Shown here piece after piece: positions 42,001 through 52,730 of a stretch of 64,000 nt of DNA. The stretch is from Pseudomonadota bacterium (lineage in GTDB: Bacteria > Pseudomonadota > Gammaproteobacteria > Burkholderiales > Burkholderiaceae_C), in the NCBI GenBank assembly GCA_021783695.1, contig JAJXTO010000005.1, positions 1-64,000 on the forward strand, in the 5' to 3' direction. The notes under the pieces are model-generated. The model was not told the DNA's origin and did no database searches. It saw only the letters and a list, made by a program, of their open reading frames with translations. The translations under genes were made by a program, and so were the position numbers. Position 1 is the stretch's first letter; every line of letters begins with the position of its first letter.

Positions 42001-42228
42001 ACCCGTCGTCACAATCACGACGAACAGCGCCCCCAGGATCGCGTTGAACCGGGTCAGGACGTTGGCGCGCACGATTTCCAGAGCCGTGCGGCTCGTCGGC
42101 ATCTCGACGCGATTGACATCGCCGCGTGCGATGCGTGCCCGTACCTCGGCGTCGGTCAGCCCCTGCACGTCGGCCGACATTGCACGACCCGACGTCTTGC
42201 CAGCCTCGGCCATTTCCACCGGCTTCAT
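39007..42228 (-). CDS. P-type cation ATPase (CtpE-like) fused to C-terminal PAP2 phosphatase
   Basis: LTGES, CLDKTGTLTE, MVGDGVNDVLALKRADIGIAMG; then C-terminal KLALHRQRP, FSFPSGHATMS, SRLYLGAHWLSDVLGG, continuous frame. Start at 42228 or 42180. Confidence 0.9.
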   Translation of the reverse strand: MKPVEMAEAGKTSGRAMSADVQGLTDAEVRARIARGDVNRVEMPTSRTALEIVRANVLTRFNAILGALFVVIVTTGPWQDALFGGVLVVNTLIGIVQELRAKRTLDRLALVSQPKARAVRSGRSVDIPTATIVLDDILELAPGDQVVVDGVLLSALGLEVDESLLTGESAAVPKRPGEEVLSGSFVVAGTGRCRVTRVGASAYGNRLASEARRFSLAHSELRAGINRILRYITWAIVPTAALLFAGQFIIQAPVGDALLFSAAGVVAMVPEGLVLLTSLALAVGAVRLARHRTLVQDLPATETLARVDVICLDKTGTLTEREPWLEEVEMLGDQPDALDALAALAATEPKPNATLLAIGRAYPGEQAHAVTDSVPFSSARKWSGATLDALGTWVLGAPDVLLADSPGSDPIRRRVEEHAESGRRVLLLARTASRLMSDQLPAPLVPAALVLLTEQVRADAAETLRYFDAQGVTIKVLSGDHPATVSQVATQLGIAQGSDPVDARALPQDAQALAGLVETRSVFSRLSPQQKQSLIASLQAKGHVVAMVGDGVNDVLALKRADIGIAMGAGAGAARAVSHLVLLDNRFASLPSVIAEGRRVIGNVERLAALFLTKTIYAMLLALAVGIADVTFPFLPRHLTLVGALTIGIPAFFLSLERNDQRAQPGFVGRVLRFAVPSGLFVAGATFAAYALIHTDSGGSLAQARTAATVVLFAVASWVLVLVARPLTPRRWLLLGGTVTAFVTVLGASPLRAFFALERLPPGAWLAVAVIASAAAGVLHWSTAVATHVPAEAMKTRPLRRQDIVTWLLSADSPKGFLLTAAVLVVGGAWLFFGVLEDVISHDPLVEVDVFAYHLLQSLRTPVMDRVMIAITELGDAQVLLPMIFIALAWFLSQRLWLTAGYWLAAIGVAEVLAKVLKLALHRQRPGAFYGGIEQFSFPSGHATMSVVVYGFLAFLLCRNARPGLRKVVIAFTITLVGLISLSRLYLGAHWLSDVLGGASFSVAWIAALAIAYEYQSHEQLRPEKFAALLLATLVIAGGAHIALRHDADRLRYAPQPMITPVQQPALTALHGP

Positions 42229-42434
42229 GCCGCGCGCTGGACACGCTGGATGCGGCCAGCGGCGCCGTCGGTGCCGAGGTCGATCGATCCGTCCGGCGCC
42301 TGGCGCACGTCGCGGATGCGTTCGTTCAGACCGGTGAACAGTGCTTCGCGGGCGGCGACTGTCCCCCCGTCGAGCCGCAGCCGCCAAGGGGCGCGGTGGC
42401 GTGGCAGATTCGCGCAATGGTTTGGGGGTTGCAT
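42225..42434 (-). pseudogene. C-terminal remnant of PQQ-dependent sugar dehydrogenase
   Basis: WRLRLDGGTVAAREALFTGLNERIRDVRQAPDGSIDLGTDGAAGRIQRVQ resembles only the C-terminal end of that family; the rest of the gene is absent because uvrB ends at 42480. Confidence 0.6.
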
Positions 42435-42479
42435 GATCGGCTCCTCTTTGGCTTCGAACGGCTGCGCAAACCGGCCGGG

Positions 42480-44573
42480 TCAGGCGCTTTGCTGGGCGTC
42501 GGTGTCGTGGTCGTCGCCGCCGCCAAACACCCGCTGCCGCAGTAGGCCGAGCTGGTCGCGCACGCGGGCGGCCTGCTCGAATTCGAGATTGCGCGCATGT
42601 TCGATCATGCGCTTTTCCAGACGCTTGATTTCGCGCGCCACGTCCTGCGGATTGTCGATCTGCAGTTCCGCGATTTCACGCTCCACACTGCCCGCGCGCA
42701 AGCCCTTGCCCGGGGTCTGCACCACGCCGTCGATCAGGTCGCGCACCGACTTGATCAGCGCCGTGGGCGTGATGCCCTGCTCGGCGTTGAAGGCAATCTG
42801 CCTGGCCCGGCGGCGCTCGGTTTCGTCGATGGCGCGGCGCATCGAATCGGTGATGCGGTCGCCATACAGAATGGCCATGCCATTCACATTGCGCGCCGCG
42901 CGGCCGATGGTCTGGATGAGCGAACGGGTGGAGCGCAGAAAGCCTTCCTTGTCCGCATCCAGAATGGCCACCAGCGACACCTCGGGAATGTCCAGCCCCT
43001 CGCGCAGCAGGTTGATGCCCACCAGCACGTCGAAGGTTCCCAGCCGCAGGTCGCGCAGGATTTCCACCCGCTCCACGGTATCGATGTCGGAGTGCAGATA
43101 GCGCACCTTCACGCCGTTTTCGTCGAGGTAGTCGGTGAGCTGTTCGGCCATGCGCTTGGTCAGGGTGGTAATGAGTACACGCTCGCCCTTGTCCACCCGC
43201 AGGCGGATTTCTCCGAGCACGTCATCCACCTGACTGGAGGCAGGACGCACCTCGATCAACGGATCGACCAACCCGGTGGGCCGCACCACCTGTTCGACCA
43301 CCTGATCGGCGTGCTGGCTCTCGTAGTCCGCCGGGGTGGCGGAGACGAACACTGTCTGCCGCATCTTGCGCTCGAACTCCGCGAACTTCAACGGCCGGTT
43401 GTCCAGCGCCGAGGGCAGGCGGAAGCCGTAATCGACCAGGGTCTGCTTGCGGGCACGGTCGCCGTTGTACATGCCGTTGAACTGGCCGATGAGCACGTGG
43501 CTCTCGTCGAGGAACATCAGCGCATCGGGCGGCAGATAGTCCACCAGCGTGGGCGGCGGCTCGCCCGGGGCCGCGCCCGACAGGTGACGCGAGTAGTTCT
43601 CGATGCCTTTGCAATGGCCGATTTCGCTGAGCATTTCCAGGTCGAAGCGGGTGCGCTGTTCCAAACGCTGCGCCTCCACGAGCTTGCCCATGCCGGTGAG
43701 TTCCTTCACCCGCTCGCGCAGCTCCAGCTTGATGCTCTCCACCGCTTCGAGCACCTTTTCGCGCGGGGTGACGTAATGCGAACTGGGGTAGATGGTGAAA
43801 CGCGGGATCTTCTGCCGCACCACCCCGGTGAGCGGGTCGAACAGGCTGAGCGACTCGATGTCGTCATCGAACAGTTCGATGCGCACCGCCAGTTCGGCAT
43901 GTTCGGCCGGGAAGATGTCGATGCGGTCGCCGCGCACGCGGAAAGTGCCACGGGTGAAATCCACTTCGTTGCGCTGGTACTGCATGCGCACCAGTTGGGC
44001 AATCACGTCGCGCTGCCCCATGCGATCGCCGGCGCGCACCGTGAGGATCATGGCGTGATAGTCGGCCGGATTGCCAATGCCGTAGATGGCGCTGACCGAG
44101 GCCACGATCACCACGTCGCGCCGCTCCAGCAGGCTCTTGGTCGCTGACAGCCGCATCTGCTCGATGTGCTCGTTGATCGCGCTGTCCTTTTCAATGAACA
44201 GGTCGCGCTGCGGCACATAGGCCTCGGGCTGGTAATAGTCGTAATAGCTGACGAAATACTCCACCGCGTTCTTGGGGAAGAACTCGCGGAATTCGCTGTA
44301 GAGTTGTGCCGCCAGCGTCTTGTTGGGCGCGAACACGATGGCCGGCCGCCCCAGTCGGGCGATGACGTTGGCCATGGTGTAGGTCTTGCCCGACCCGGTC
44401 ACGCCCAGCAGGGTCTGGAAGCTCAGGCCGTCGCCCAGACCCTCGACGAGTTGCGCGATCGCCGTGGGCTGGTCGCCGGCCGGCGGATAGGGCTGGTACA
44501 GCCGGAAGGGCGAGTCGGCATAGCTGACGAACTTGTCCGGGTCGAGCGAGGGAACGGGTTTTGGTGCGGACAT
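42480..44573 (-). CDS. uvrB: excinuclease ABC subunit B
   Basis: [54 protein letters not shown]. Confidence 0.97.
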   Translation of the reverse strand: MSAPKPVPSLDPDKFVSYADSPFRLYQPYPPAGDQPTAIAQLVEGLGDGLSFQTLLGVTGSGKTYTMANVIARLGRPAIVFAPNKTLAAQLYSEFREFFPKNAVEYFVSYYDYYQPEAYVPQRDLFIEKDSAINEHIEQMRLSATKSLLERRDVVIVASVSAIYGIGNPADYHAMILTVRAGDRMGQRDVIAQLVRMQYQRNEVDFTRGTFRVRGDRIDIFPAEHAELAVRIELFDDDIESLSLFDPLTGVVRQKIPRFTIYPSSHYVTPREKVLEAVESIKLELRERVKELTGMGKLVEAQRLEQRTRFDLEMLSEIGHCKGIENYSRHLSGAAPGEPPPTLVDYLPPDALMFLDESHVLIGQFNGMYNGDRARKQTLVDYGFRLPSALDNRPLKFAEFERKMRQTVFVSATPADYESQHADQVVEQVVRPTGLVDPLIEVRPASSQVDDVLGEIRLRVDKGERVLITTLTKRMAEQLTDYLDENGVKVRYLHSDIDTVERVEILRDLRLGTFDVLVGINLLREGLDIPEVSLVAILDADKEGFLRSTRSLIQTIGRAARNVNGMAILYGDRITDSMRRAIDETERRRARQIAFNAEQGITPTALIKSVRDLIDGVVQTPGKGLRAGSVEREIAELQIDNPQDVAREIKRLEKRMIEHARNLEFEQAARVRDQLGLLRQRVFGGGDDHDTDAQQSA

Positions 44574-44729
44574 GGGCGGAAGATAGGGGGTCGGATGTCG
44601 TCTGCACGGCGCAACAGCAGGCCGTCGGCCAACAGGCACGGGGCGTAAAATCGCAACTTTTTGCGGCCTCTTTACGGCACTGATTGTCCCGCAAGCCCGG
44701 TTTTCCCGTCACCTCACTCCTCAACTCCC

Positions 44730-45935
44730 ATGACCCAGTCGCTTTTTTCCCGCGTGGAAATGGCCCCGCGCGATCCCATCCTCGGCCTGAACGAACAATT
44801 TGCTGCCGACCCCAACCCGAACAAAGTCAACCTGGGCATCGGCGTCTACACCGACGCTGACGGCAAGCTGCCGCTGCTGGCCTGCGTGAAGGCGGGTGAG
44901 GCGCAACTCATGCAGGCCCCCAAGCCGCGCGGCTATCTGCCCATCGACGGCATCGCCGCCTACGACAAGGCGGTGCAGGGTCTGGTGTTCGGCGCCGACA
45001 GCGAGGCGGTGACCTCGGGCCGCATCGCCACGGTGCAGGGCCTGGGCGGCACGGGGGGGCTGAAGGTGGGAGCGGACTTTCTCAAGCGCATCAACCCCGA
45101 TGCGCAGGTGCTGATTTCTGATCCGAGCTGGGAAAACCACCGCGCGCTCTTTGAAGCTGCTGGTTTTACCGTGGGCACCTACCCGTATTACGACGCCGCC
45201 AAGCAGGGCGTGAACTTCGACGCCATGCTGGCCGCGCTCAACGCCGCCGCCGCGGGGACCATCGTCGTGCTGCACGCCTGCTGCCACAACCCGACCGGCT
45301 ACGACATCAGTCCGGCGCAGTGGGAGCAGGTGATCGCCGCGCTCAAGGCGCGCGGTCTGGTGCCCTTCCTCGACATGGCCTATCAGGGCTTCGGCGAAGG
45401 CATCGCCGAAGACGGCGCGGTCATCCAGCAGTTCCTTGCTGCCGGCATGGACTTTTTCGTCGCCACCTCCTTCTCCAAGAGCTTCTCGCTCTACGGCGAG
45501 CGCGTGGGCGCCTTGAGCGTGGTGTGCGCCAGCAAGGACGAAGCCGCACGCGTGCTGTCTCAGCTCAAGCGCGTCATCCGCAGCAATTACTCCAACCCGC
45601 CCACTCACGGCGCGCAGATCGTCGCCACCGTGCTCGGCTCGCCCGAGTTGCGTGCGCAATGGGAACAGGAACTCGCCGGGATGCGCGAGCGCATCCGCGC
45701 CATGCGCCGCACGCTGGTGGACAAGCTCACCGCCGCCGGAGTGAAGGGTGATCTGTCCTACATCACCCGGCAAAAGGGCATGTTCAGCTACTCCGGCCTC
45801 TCCGCCGCACAAATGGAACGCCTGCGCACCGAGTTCGGCGTGTACGGCGTGTCCACCGGCCGCATCTGCGTGGCGGCGCTCAATCTGCACAACGTGGACT
45901 ACGTCGCCAAGTCCATCGCGGCAGTGATGCAGTAA
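44730..45935 (+). CDS. aromatic amino acid / aspartate aminotransferase
   Basis: LGIGVYTDADGKLPLL, HACCHNPTGYDI, SFSKSFSLYGERVGAL. Confidence 0.93.
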   Translation: MTQSLFSRVEMAPRDPILGLNEQFAADPNPNKVNLGIGVYTDADGKLPLLACVKAGEAQLMQAPKPRGYLPIDGIAAYDKAVQGLVFGADSEAVTSGRIATVQGLGGTGGLKVGADFLKRINPDAQVLISDPSWENHRALFEAAGFTVGTYPYYDAAKQGVNFDAMLAALNAAAAGTIVVLHACCHNPTGYDISPAQWEQVIAALKARGLVPFLDMAYQGFGEGIAEDGAVIQQFLAAGMDFFVATSFSKSFSLYGERVGALSVVCASKDEAARVLSQLKRVIRSNYSNPPTHGAQIVATVLGSPELRAQWEQELAGMRERIRAMRRTLVDKLTAAGVKGDLSYITRQKGMFSYSGLSAAQMERLRTEFGVYGVSTGRICVAALNLHNVDYVAKSIAAVMQ

Positions 45936-46042
45936 GGCGCCAGCCCGTCCCGGCTCGCTGCGGACTCAGACGATAGCCCGGCGCAAAATGCTATGCGACG
46001 CTAAAATTGGTGCATTGCAACAAGAAAGAGTCGGAGCCCATC

Positions 46043-47335
46043 ATGGTGTATGACCTGTATGAAACCCAGCGGGCGCTGATGCGCCCGCTGGCCGACTTTG
46101 CCGAAGCTGCCGCCAAGTTCTACGCCAACCCGGTGTGGCCCGCTGTGCCGCATACCGTCACGCAACGGGTCTCGGCCAGCTACGACCTGATGCACCGTCT
46201 GCTCAAGGATTACGAAAAGCCGCAGTTTGAAATCGATTCGGTCACCATCCAGGGCAAGGCCGTGGCGGTGCAGCAACGGGTGGTCTTGGAGAAACCTTTC
46301 TGCCGTCTGTTGCGCTTCAAGCGGTTTTCAGACGATGCCGACCTGCTGGGCAAGCTCAAGGACGACCCGACCGTGCTCATCGTCGCCCCCCTGTCGGGCC
46401 ACCACTCCACCCTCCTGCGCGACACGGTGCGCACCATGCTGCAGGATCACAAGGTGTTCATCACCGACTGGACCGACGCCCGCATGGTACCCACCGAACA
46501 GGGCGGCTTCGATCTGGACGATTACGTCGCCTACATCCGCGCATTCATCGCCGCCATCGGCCCGGACGTGCATGTGATGTCGGTGTGTCAGCCCACGGTG
46601 CCGGTGCTGGGCGCCATTTCGCTGATGGCCACGGCAGGAGAGATCTCCCCCCGCAGCATGATCATGATGGGCGGCCCCATCGACGCACGCAAGTCGCCCA
46701 CGGCGGTGAACAATCTGGCAATGAACAAGAGCTACGCGTGGTTCGAGAACAACGTGATCTACCGCGTGCCCGCCAACTACCCCGGCGCGGGTCGGCGCGT
46801 CTATCCCGGTTTCCTGCAGCACACCGGATTCGTGGCGATGAACCCCGATCGTCACCTCACGTCGCACTACGACTATTTCCTCGACCTGATCCGCGGCGAC
46901 AACGACGATGCCGAGACGCACCGCCGCTTCTATGACGAATACAACGCCGTGCTCGATATGGACGCCGACTACTACCTCGACACCATCAAGCTCGTGTTCC
47001 AGGATTTCGGGCTGGTCAACGGTACTTGGACAGTGGATGGCAAGCCCGTGCGCCCGCAGGACATCCACCGCACCGCGCTGCTCACCATCGAAGGCGAACT
47101 CGACGATATTTCCGGTGCCGGTCAGACCGAAGCCGCGCACGACCTGTGCACCGGGATTGCCACGGTCAGCCGCCAGCATTACGTCGCCGAGGGCGCGGGA
47201 CATTACGGCATCTTTTCCGGGCGCCGCTGGCGGGAGAAGGTCTATCCGGTGGTGCGCGACTTCATTGCCGCGCATCCGCAAGGCGCAGCGGGCGATCCGC
47301 CCCGCAAACCGGCGCGTTCGCGCGCTCCTGCCTGA
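46043..47335 (+). CDS. phaZ: intracellular polyhydroxyalkanoate depolymerase
   Basis: [60 protein letters not shown] lipase-box-like. Confidence 0.88.
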   Translation: MVYDLYETQRALMRPLADFAEAAAKFYANPVWPAVPHTVTQRVSASYDLMHRLLKDYEKPQFEIDSVTIQGKAVAVQQRVVLEKPFCRLLRFKRFSDDADLLGKLKDDPTVLIVAPLSGHHSTLLRDTVRTMLQDHKVFITDWTDARMVPTEQGGFDLDDYVAYIRAFIAAIGPDVHVMSVCQPTVPVLGAISLMATAGEISPRSMIMMGGPIDARKSPTAVNNLAMNKSYAWFENNVIYRVPANYPGAGRRVYPGFLQHTGFVAMNPDRHLTSHYDYFLDLIRGDNDDAETHRRFYDEYNAVLDMDADYYLDTIKLVFQDFGLVNGTWTVDGKPVRPQDIHRTALLTIEGELDDISGAGQTEAAHDLCTGIATVSRQHYVAEGAGHYGIFSGRRWREKVYPVVRDFIAAHPQGAAGDPPRKPARSRAPA

Positions 47336-47348
47336 GCCTGTTTTGCCC

Positions 47349-48005
47349 ATGCCGAACGCATCCGGCGCACTGGCCGCGCGAATCGACGCACTTTTGCCGC
47401 AGACACAGTGCACCCGCTGCGGCTACCCGGACTGCGCCGCCTACGCCCAGGCCATCGCCGAGGATCGTGCCGACATCAACCGCTGCCCGCCCGGCGGTGC
47501 GCAAGGCATTGCCAAACTCGCCACACTGCTGCGCCGCCCTGCACTGCCGTTGGACCCGGCATGCGGAACCGAAAGTCCGCGCGAACTGGCGGTCATCGAT
47601 CCGGCGCAGTGCATTGGTTGCACCTTGTGCATCCAGGCCTGCCCGGTGGACGCCATTGCAGGCGTATCCAAGCACATGCACAGCGTGATTGCGCAGTGGT
47701 GCACCGGCTGCGCGCTCTGTCTGCCGCCCTGCCCGGTCGACTGCATCCGCATGGAGCCTCTGCCCGACCCCGCTCTGGCCACCCAGACCGGCTGGAATGC
47801 CTGGACTGCGGCACAATCCACCGAGGCGCGCCAGCGCTACAGCCGCCATCTCCAGCGCCATCCGCGCCAGCTCGCCCAGACTGTCGCCGTAGCGCAAGCA
47901 TCTACGGTACTGCCCGCGCCTCCCGCCCCGTCTGCCGATCGCAAGGCTGCATTGCTGCAGGCCGCGCTGGAGCGTGTGCGACAACGGCAAGGCACTGCCA
48001 CCTGA
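47349..48005 (+). CDS. RnfB-like ferredoxin (orphan electron transport complex subunit B)
   Basis: [62 protein letters not shown]. Confidence 0.88.
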   Translation: MPNASGALAARIDALLPQTQCTRCGYPDCAAYAQAIAEDRADINRCPPGGAQGIAKLATLLRRPALPLDPACGTESPRELAVIDPAQCIGCTLCIQACPVDAIAGVSKHMHSVIAQWCTGCALCLPPCPVDCIRMEPLPDPALATQTGWNAWTAAQSTEARQRYSRHLQRHPRQLAQTVAVAQASTVLPAPPAPSADRKAALLQAALERVRQRQGTAT

Positions 48006-48035
48006 CCACAGAAATTCCCGGAATCAAACAACAAC

Positions 48036-48455
48036 ATGACGACAAAACCCAGCAAATCCCTGCAAACCTTCCCCAACCCGGCGCCAGAGCGCGACTATCA
48101 CATTCACATGCAGGTGCCTGAATTCACCTGCCTGTGCCCGCTCACCGGCCAGCCGGATTTCGCCCGTTTCGATATCGACTTCATCCCCGACAAGACATGT
48201 GTCGAGCTCAAGAGCCTCAAGCTCTATATGTGGAGCTACCGGGACGAAGGCGCGTTTCACGAAAAAGTCACCAACACCATCCTCGACGATCTGGTCAAGG
48301 CCATGTCGCCGCGCTTCTTGCGGGTCACCGCGCGCTGGTATGTGCGCGGCGGCATCTATACCAATGTGGTGGTCGAACACCGCAAGCGCGGCTGGAAACC
48401 AGCGCCGCGCATCGATCTGTCACAGTTCGATGCCGCCGAACCTGCAGCGAACTGA
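48036..48455 (+). CDS. queF: NADPH-dependent 7-cyano-7-deazaguanine reductase
   Basis: [39 protein letters not shown]. Confidence 0.95.
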   Translation: MTTKPSKSLQTFPNPAPERDYHIHMQVPEFTCLCPLTGQPDFARFDIDFIPDKTCVELKSLKLYMWSYRDEGAFHEKVTNTILDDLVKAMSPRFLRVTARWYVRGGIYTNVVVEHRKRGWKPAPRIDLSQFDAAEPAAN

Positions 48456-48461
48456 CAAATT

Positions 48462-49559
48462 TCAGGTTTTAAGCGGCGTTTCCGACTGAATGCGCAAAAT
48501 GGCATTCATTCCAGTCACGAGGACCGACCCATCGGCCAGCGCCTGCACCCCGTAAGGCAGGTGCAGCGTGCCGGGCAGAGCGCCAAGGGTGACTTTCTCG
48601 CCCTCGCCATGTCCGGCCAGGGTGCTCACCGTGCCGTCGGGCGCGATACGGCGGACCCGATTATTGTCGGCATCTGCCACGATCAGGCTGCCATCAGGCG
48701 CGAACGACAGGGTTTGCGGATGCAAAAACTGCGCCTCGGCAGTCTTGCCATCGGCAAAACCACCTTTGCCGGGTTTGCCCGCAAAGGTGCTCACCACGCC
48801 GTCCGGGGTGATTTTTCGAATCACGTTGTTGAAGTATTCACTGACGTACACATTGCCCTGTGCGTCCAGAGCCAGGCCGACTGGGGTATTGAACCGGGCC
48901 TTCGCCCCAGTCCCGTCGCGCCAGCCGCTATCGCCCGGGGACCCCGCCAGGGTGCTGACCACACCCTCCGGGCTGATGCGGCGCACCGTGCTGTTATAGG
49001 CGTCAGCCACATACACACTGCCCTGCGCGTTCACGCCCAGCCCGACCGGATGGTTGAACCGTGCCTTGGCGCCGGGGCCATCGGCATAGCCCTCGGCTTC
49101 CAGCTTGCCCGCCAGCGTGCTGACCAAGCCGTCGCGCGCAATGCGCCGCACCGTGTTGCTGCCGGAATCGCTGACGAACAGCGTGCCGTCCGCGGCCACC
49201 GCAACGCACTCTGGCGAGTAGAACCGTGCCTGCTGCGCCGGGCCATTGCGCGCGTCGCGCTGCTCGACCTGGCCGGCGACGATGGTGACCTGGCCATCCG
49301 TGCCCAGCTTGCGCACCACGCTGTTGACGTAGTCCGCCACGAACACATTGCCCTGCGCGTCCAGCGCCATGCCGCGCGGGTCGTGAAACCGGGCCTGGGA
49401 GAAATTTCCGGCGTTGTATTCCCCAGGGCCGATGGCACCGGCGTAGACCTCCAGCGTGCCCGCCGCCTGGGCGGCCAGTGCGCGTGGCGAAAGCACAGAA
49501 AACAGGCCACTGGACAAAGCCAGCGCTGCGGCGGATTGCATGAATTGGCGTCGCTGCAT
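48462..49559 (-). CDS. exported NHL-repeat beta-propeller protein
   Basis: Repeated ~56-aa units of type ARFxxPxGxxxDAQGNVYVADxxNxxVRRIxPDGxVSTLAG; signal peptide. Confidence 0.88.
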   Translation of the reverse strand: MQRRQFMQSAAALALSSGLFSVLSPRALAAQAAGTLEVYAGAIGPGEYNAGNFSQARFHDPRGMALDAQGNVFVADYVNSVVRKLGTDGQVTIVAGQVEQRDARNGPAQQARFYSPECVAVAADGTLFVSDSGSNTVRRIARDGLVSTLAGKLEAEGYADGPGAKARFNHPVGLGVNAQGSVYVADAYNSTVRRISPEGVVSTLAGSPGDSGWRDGTGAKARFNTPVGLALDAQGNVYVSEYFNNVIRKITPDGVVSTFAGKPGKGGFADGKTAEAQFLHPQTLSFAPDGSLIVADADNNRVRRIAPDGTVSTLAGHGEGEKVTLGALPGTLHLPYGVQALADGSVLVTGMNAILRIQSETPLKT

Positions 49560-49635
49560 GATGGTTCAGGTGAGTGCGCCCGCGTCAGTGCGCGGGTCTG
49601 GGGACTCAAGCTTATTGCAGCCGCGTCAACCCTGC

Positions 49636-50247
49636 TCAGGTACCGCGCCGATCGACCAGGGCACGGGCGATGGTGCCCAGATCGACATATTCCAGTTCGG
49701 CCCCGGCTGGCACGCCGCGCGCCAGACGGGTGACCCGCAGGCCGCGCGGGCGCAGGGTTTCGGCGATGACGTGCGCGGTGGCCTCGCCTTCGTTGGTGAA
49801 GTTGGTCGCCAGAATCACCTCGTCCACTGTGCCATCGAGGGCACGGGCAATCAGGCGGTCAAGGCCGATTTCTTTCGGCCCCAGGCCATCGAGCGGACTG
49901 ATGCGTCCCATGAGCACGAAATACAGGCCGCGATAGGTGAGGGTCTGCTCCACCGCGGCCAGATCGGCGGGGCTTTCCACCACGCAGAGCTGACGGGCGT
50001 CGCGGCGGGGGTCGGTACAGATGCTGCACACCGTGTCTTCGGTGAGGGTGTTGCAGCGCGCGCAGCGCTGTAACACGCCCAATGCCGCGTCGAGCGCGCG
50101 GGCGATGCGCTGTGCGGCCTCCCGGTCGTGTTCGAGCAAGTGGTAAGCCATGCGCGACGCCGACTTCGGTCCGACGCCAGGCAACTGCCGCAGGGCGTCG
50201 ATCAGGGCGTCAAGCGCGGGAACATGGCCGGGGGCAGCCTCGTGCAT
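49636..50247 (-). CDS. recR: recombination mediator RecR
   Basis: [33 protein letters not shown]. Confidence 0.96.
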   Translation of the reverse strand: MHEAAPGHVPALDALIDALRQLPGVGPKSASRMAYHLLEHDREAAQRIARALDAALGVLQRCARCNTLTEDTVCSICTDPRRDARQLCVVESPADLAAVEQTLTYRGLYFVLMGRISPLDGLGPKEIGLDRLIARALDGTVDEVILATNFTNEGEATAHVIAETLRPRGLRVTRLARGVPAGAELEYVDLGTIARALVDRRGT

Positions 50248-50265
50248 GGATGTGCGCTGCGCCGA

Positions 50266-50595
50266 TCAGAACGGCAGCTTCATGCCAGGCGGCAGCGGCA
50301 TGCCAGCGGTGGCCGCGCCCATTTTTTCCTGTGAGGTGGCTTCGGCCTTGCGCACGGCGTCATTGAAGGCGGCGGCCACCAGATCTTCGAGCATGTCGCG
50401 GTCTTCGGCCACCAGGCTGGGGTCGATGTTCACGCGCTTGACACCGTACTTGCAGGTCATCACCACCTTGACCAGACCGGCGCCGGACTGGCCTTCGACC
50501 TCGATGGTGGCAAGCTCGTCCTGTACGCGCTTGAGGTTGTCCTGCATCATCTGCGCCTGTTTCATCAGGCCGGAGAGTTGTCCTTTGTTGAACAT
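50266..50595 (-). CDS. YbaB/EbfC nucleoid-associated protein
   Basis: [52 protein letters not shown]. Confidence 0.94.
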   Translation of the reverse strand: MFNKGQLSGLMKQAQMMQDNLKRVQDELATIEVEGQSGAGLVKVVMTCKYGVKRVNIDPSLVAEDRDMLEDLVAAAFNDAVRKAEATSQEKMGAATAGMPLPPGMKLPF

Positions 50596-50654
50596 GGGGT
50601 GTCCTTCGAGAGAGAGATGAAATCGCCGCGCTTGCAGCACCGCGACATTGTCGG

Positions 50655-52505
50655 TCAGGCCGATGACGCCTGTGCCGTGTGGGGCATGGGTTTGAGGCTG
50701 CCGGGAACGATTTGTGCGCCCAGTTCCTGCATGAGTTGCCGCACCAGCGGGTCGCTGCGGATGGCGGCCTCGGCGTCTGCCTGCGCCTGGGCCTTGGCAC
50801 GGGCGTCACGCTGGGTTGCGCTGTCGGTCACCTCGCCGGTCTCGGTGCGCAGGGTAATGTCTCGTCCCAGCGCGGCGCGCACGGCAGCCTGCAGTTTGTC
50901 GAGCGCGCCGGCACGGGTGAGTTGTTCATTCGGCACGCCCAGCAGCCAGTCGCTGCCGTCGATCGCCCGCAGCTCGCTTTGCTGCGCCAATGCTCGCGGC
51001 AATCCGGCGGGCAGTTCCAGACGTTGGGCCAGCGTCGGCCAGTCGGTGTCGGGCGCGACTCGCAAAGGCGGCTTGATGACGGCGGCGGGCTGCGCTGCGG
51101 GCGACAAAGCAGGCGAGATCTGGGAGGTTTGGGCTGCGGCCGGCAATGCCACTGTTGGCTCGACGTGTACCGCGTTGCCCGTGGCCTTCGCCTCTTGCGT
51201 GGCAGGCATGTGCGCTGCTGGCTCCAGCGGAACGCTCAAGGTCGCTGCGCGACGCTGCATGGCCTTGGCCGCAGTCTGCACTGGGGGCGTGGGCTTGGCA
51301 ACCGATGCGGCGGGTTCAGAGGCCGATGCGGCCTGACCCTGCGGCGTCGGCGCTGCGTTGTCCGCCCTGGGCAGGACCAGTCCGCCCGGCGGCACACTGC
51401 CCGCAACCATCGGGGCGAAGGCCAGCAGGCGCAGCAGGGTCATGGTGAAGCCGGTCCGGTCGTCCGGGGCGAGCGATAGCTCGTTTCTCCCGTGCAGAAC
51501 GGTGGTGTAGGCCAGTTGCACCAGCTCCGGGCTGAGCTGCCCGGCCAGCGCTGCCAGCGCCTCGTGCTGCGGGTCGTCGGCGTCGGCGGCCTGGGGCACG
51601 AGTTGCAGCAGGGCGATGGTCTGCAACAGTGCGGCCAGTTCTTCCAGCGCCGCGCCGAAGGACAGGCTGCGCGCCTCAAGCGCATCGGCCTGCGCGATCA
51701 GCGCCACGCCATCCTGCGCGGCCAGCGCCTGCAGGATGTGCAGCAGATCGCTGCGATCGACCGTGCCCAGCATCTGCTGCACCGCGGCGGCCTCCACCCG
51801 CCCGGCGCAATACGCCAGCGCCTGGTCGGTCAGCGACAGGGCATCGCGCATCGAGCCGTGCGCGGCGCGGGCAATGAGCCGCAGCGCGGCATCATCCGCC
51901 GGCACGCTTTCGGCCTGCAGCACCTGCTGCAGGTGGCTGACGATGGCCGACGGCATCATCTGCTTGAGATTGAACTGCAGGCAGCGCGACAGCACAGTGA
52001 CCGGAACCTTCTGCGGGTCGGTGGTGGCGAGCACAAACTTCACATAGTCGGGCGGTTCTTCCAGCGTCTTCAGCATGGCGTTGAAGGCGTGGTTGGACAG
52101 CATGTGCACTTCGTCGATCATGTAGACCTTGAAGCGCCCGGCCGTGGGCTTGTAGACCGCCTGCTCCAGCAGCGTGGTCATGTCTTCGACGCCGCGATTG
52201 GAGGCGGCATCGAGTTCGATGTAATCGACAAAGCGTCCGGCATCGATCTCGGTACAGGCCGGGCAGACGCCGCAGGGCTGGCTGGTCACGCCGCCCTGCC
52301 CGTCCGGCCCGGTGCAGTTGAGCGCCTTGGCCAGAATGCGCGACACGGTCGTCTTGCCCACCCCGCGCGTGCCGGTGAACAGATAGGCGTGGTGCAGGCG
52401 GTCGTGGTCGAGCGCGTGGGTGAGCGCCCGCACCACATGCTCCTGCCCCACGAGCGAGGCAAACGATTTGGGGCGCCACTTGCGCGCCAGCGCGACGGAA
52501 TTCAT
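50655..52505 (-). CDS. dnaX: DNA polymerase III subunit gamma/tau
   Basis: [64 protein letters not shown]. Confidence 0.97.
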   Translation of the reverse strand: MNSVALARKWRPKSFASLVGQEHVVRALTHALDHDRLHHAYLFTGTRGVGKTTVSRILAKALNCTGPDGQGGVTSQPCGVCPACTEIDAGRFVDYIELDAASNRGVEDMTTLLEQAVYKPTAGRFKVYMIDEVHMLSNHAFNAMLKTLEEPPDYVKFVLATTDPQKVPVTVLSRCLQFNLKQMMPSAIVSHLQQVLQAESVPADDAALRLIARAAHGSMRDALSLTDQALAYCAGRVEAAAVQQMLGTVDRSDLLHILQALAAQDGVALIAQADALEARSLSFGAALEELAALLQTIALLQLVPQAADADDPQHEALAALAGQLSPELVQLAYTTVLHGRNELSLAPDDRTGFTMTLLRLLAFAPMVAGSVPPGGLVLPRADNAAPTPQGQAASASEPAASVAKPTPPVQTAAKAMQRRAATLSVPLEPAAHMPATQEAKATGNAVHVEPTVALPAAAQTSQISPALSPAAQPAAVIKPPLRVAPDTDWPTLAQRLELPAGLPRALAQQSELRAIDGSDWLLGVPNEQLTRAGALDKLQAAVRAALGRDITLRTETGEVTDSATQRDARAKAQAQADAEAAIRSDPLVRQLMQELGAQIVPGSLKPMPHTAQASSA

Positions 52506-52692
52506 GCGCCCGATTCTATGAAGACTGCGCCGCAGCCTTCGCTGAATCCAAAATTGCAGCAGGATCGTCGCGTTGGAGGAAGATATCCAGAGCCGTCCCC
52601 TGAGATCCAAACACTCCGCCATGCCCCATCCCCTCCAGCGGCCTGGCGCCCCCCTTGTTCACCGGGCAGCGAAACACACAAGGCGACCCCCT

Positions 52693-52730
52693 CACCGCAT
52701 CCATCGCAGCTTCCGGCGATGGATGCGGTG
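52693..52730. repeat. perfect 15-bp inverted repeat (hairpin) in the orn-dnaX intergenic region
   Basis: CACCGCATCCATCGC-AGCTTCCG-GCGATGGATGCGGTG. Confidence 0.8.

Noticed and set aside
48600-49500. Approximate DNA repeats about 170 bp apart
   Set aside because: These are NHL protein repeats within one CDS, not a mobile or CRISPR repeat.
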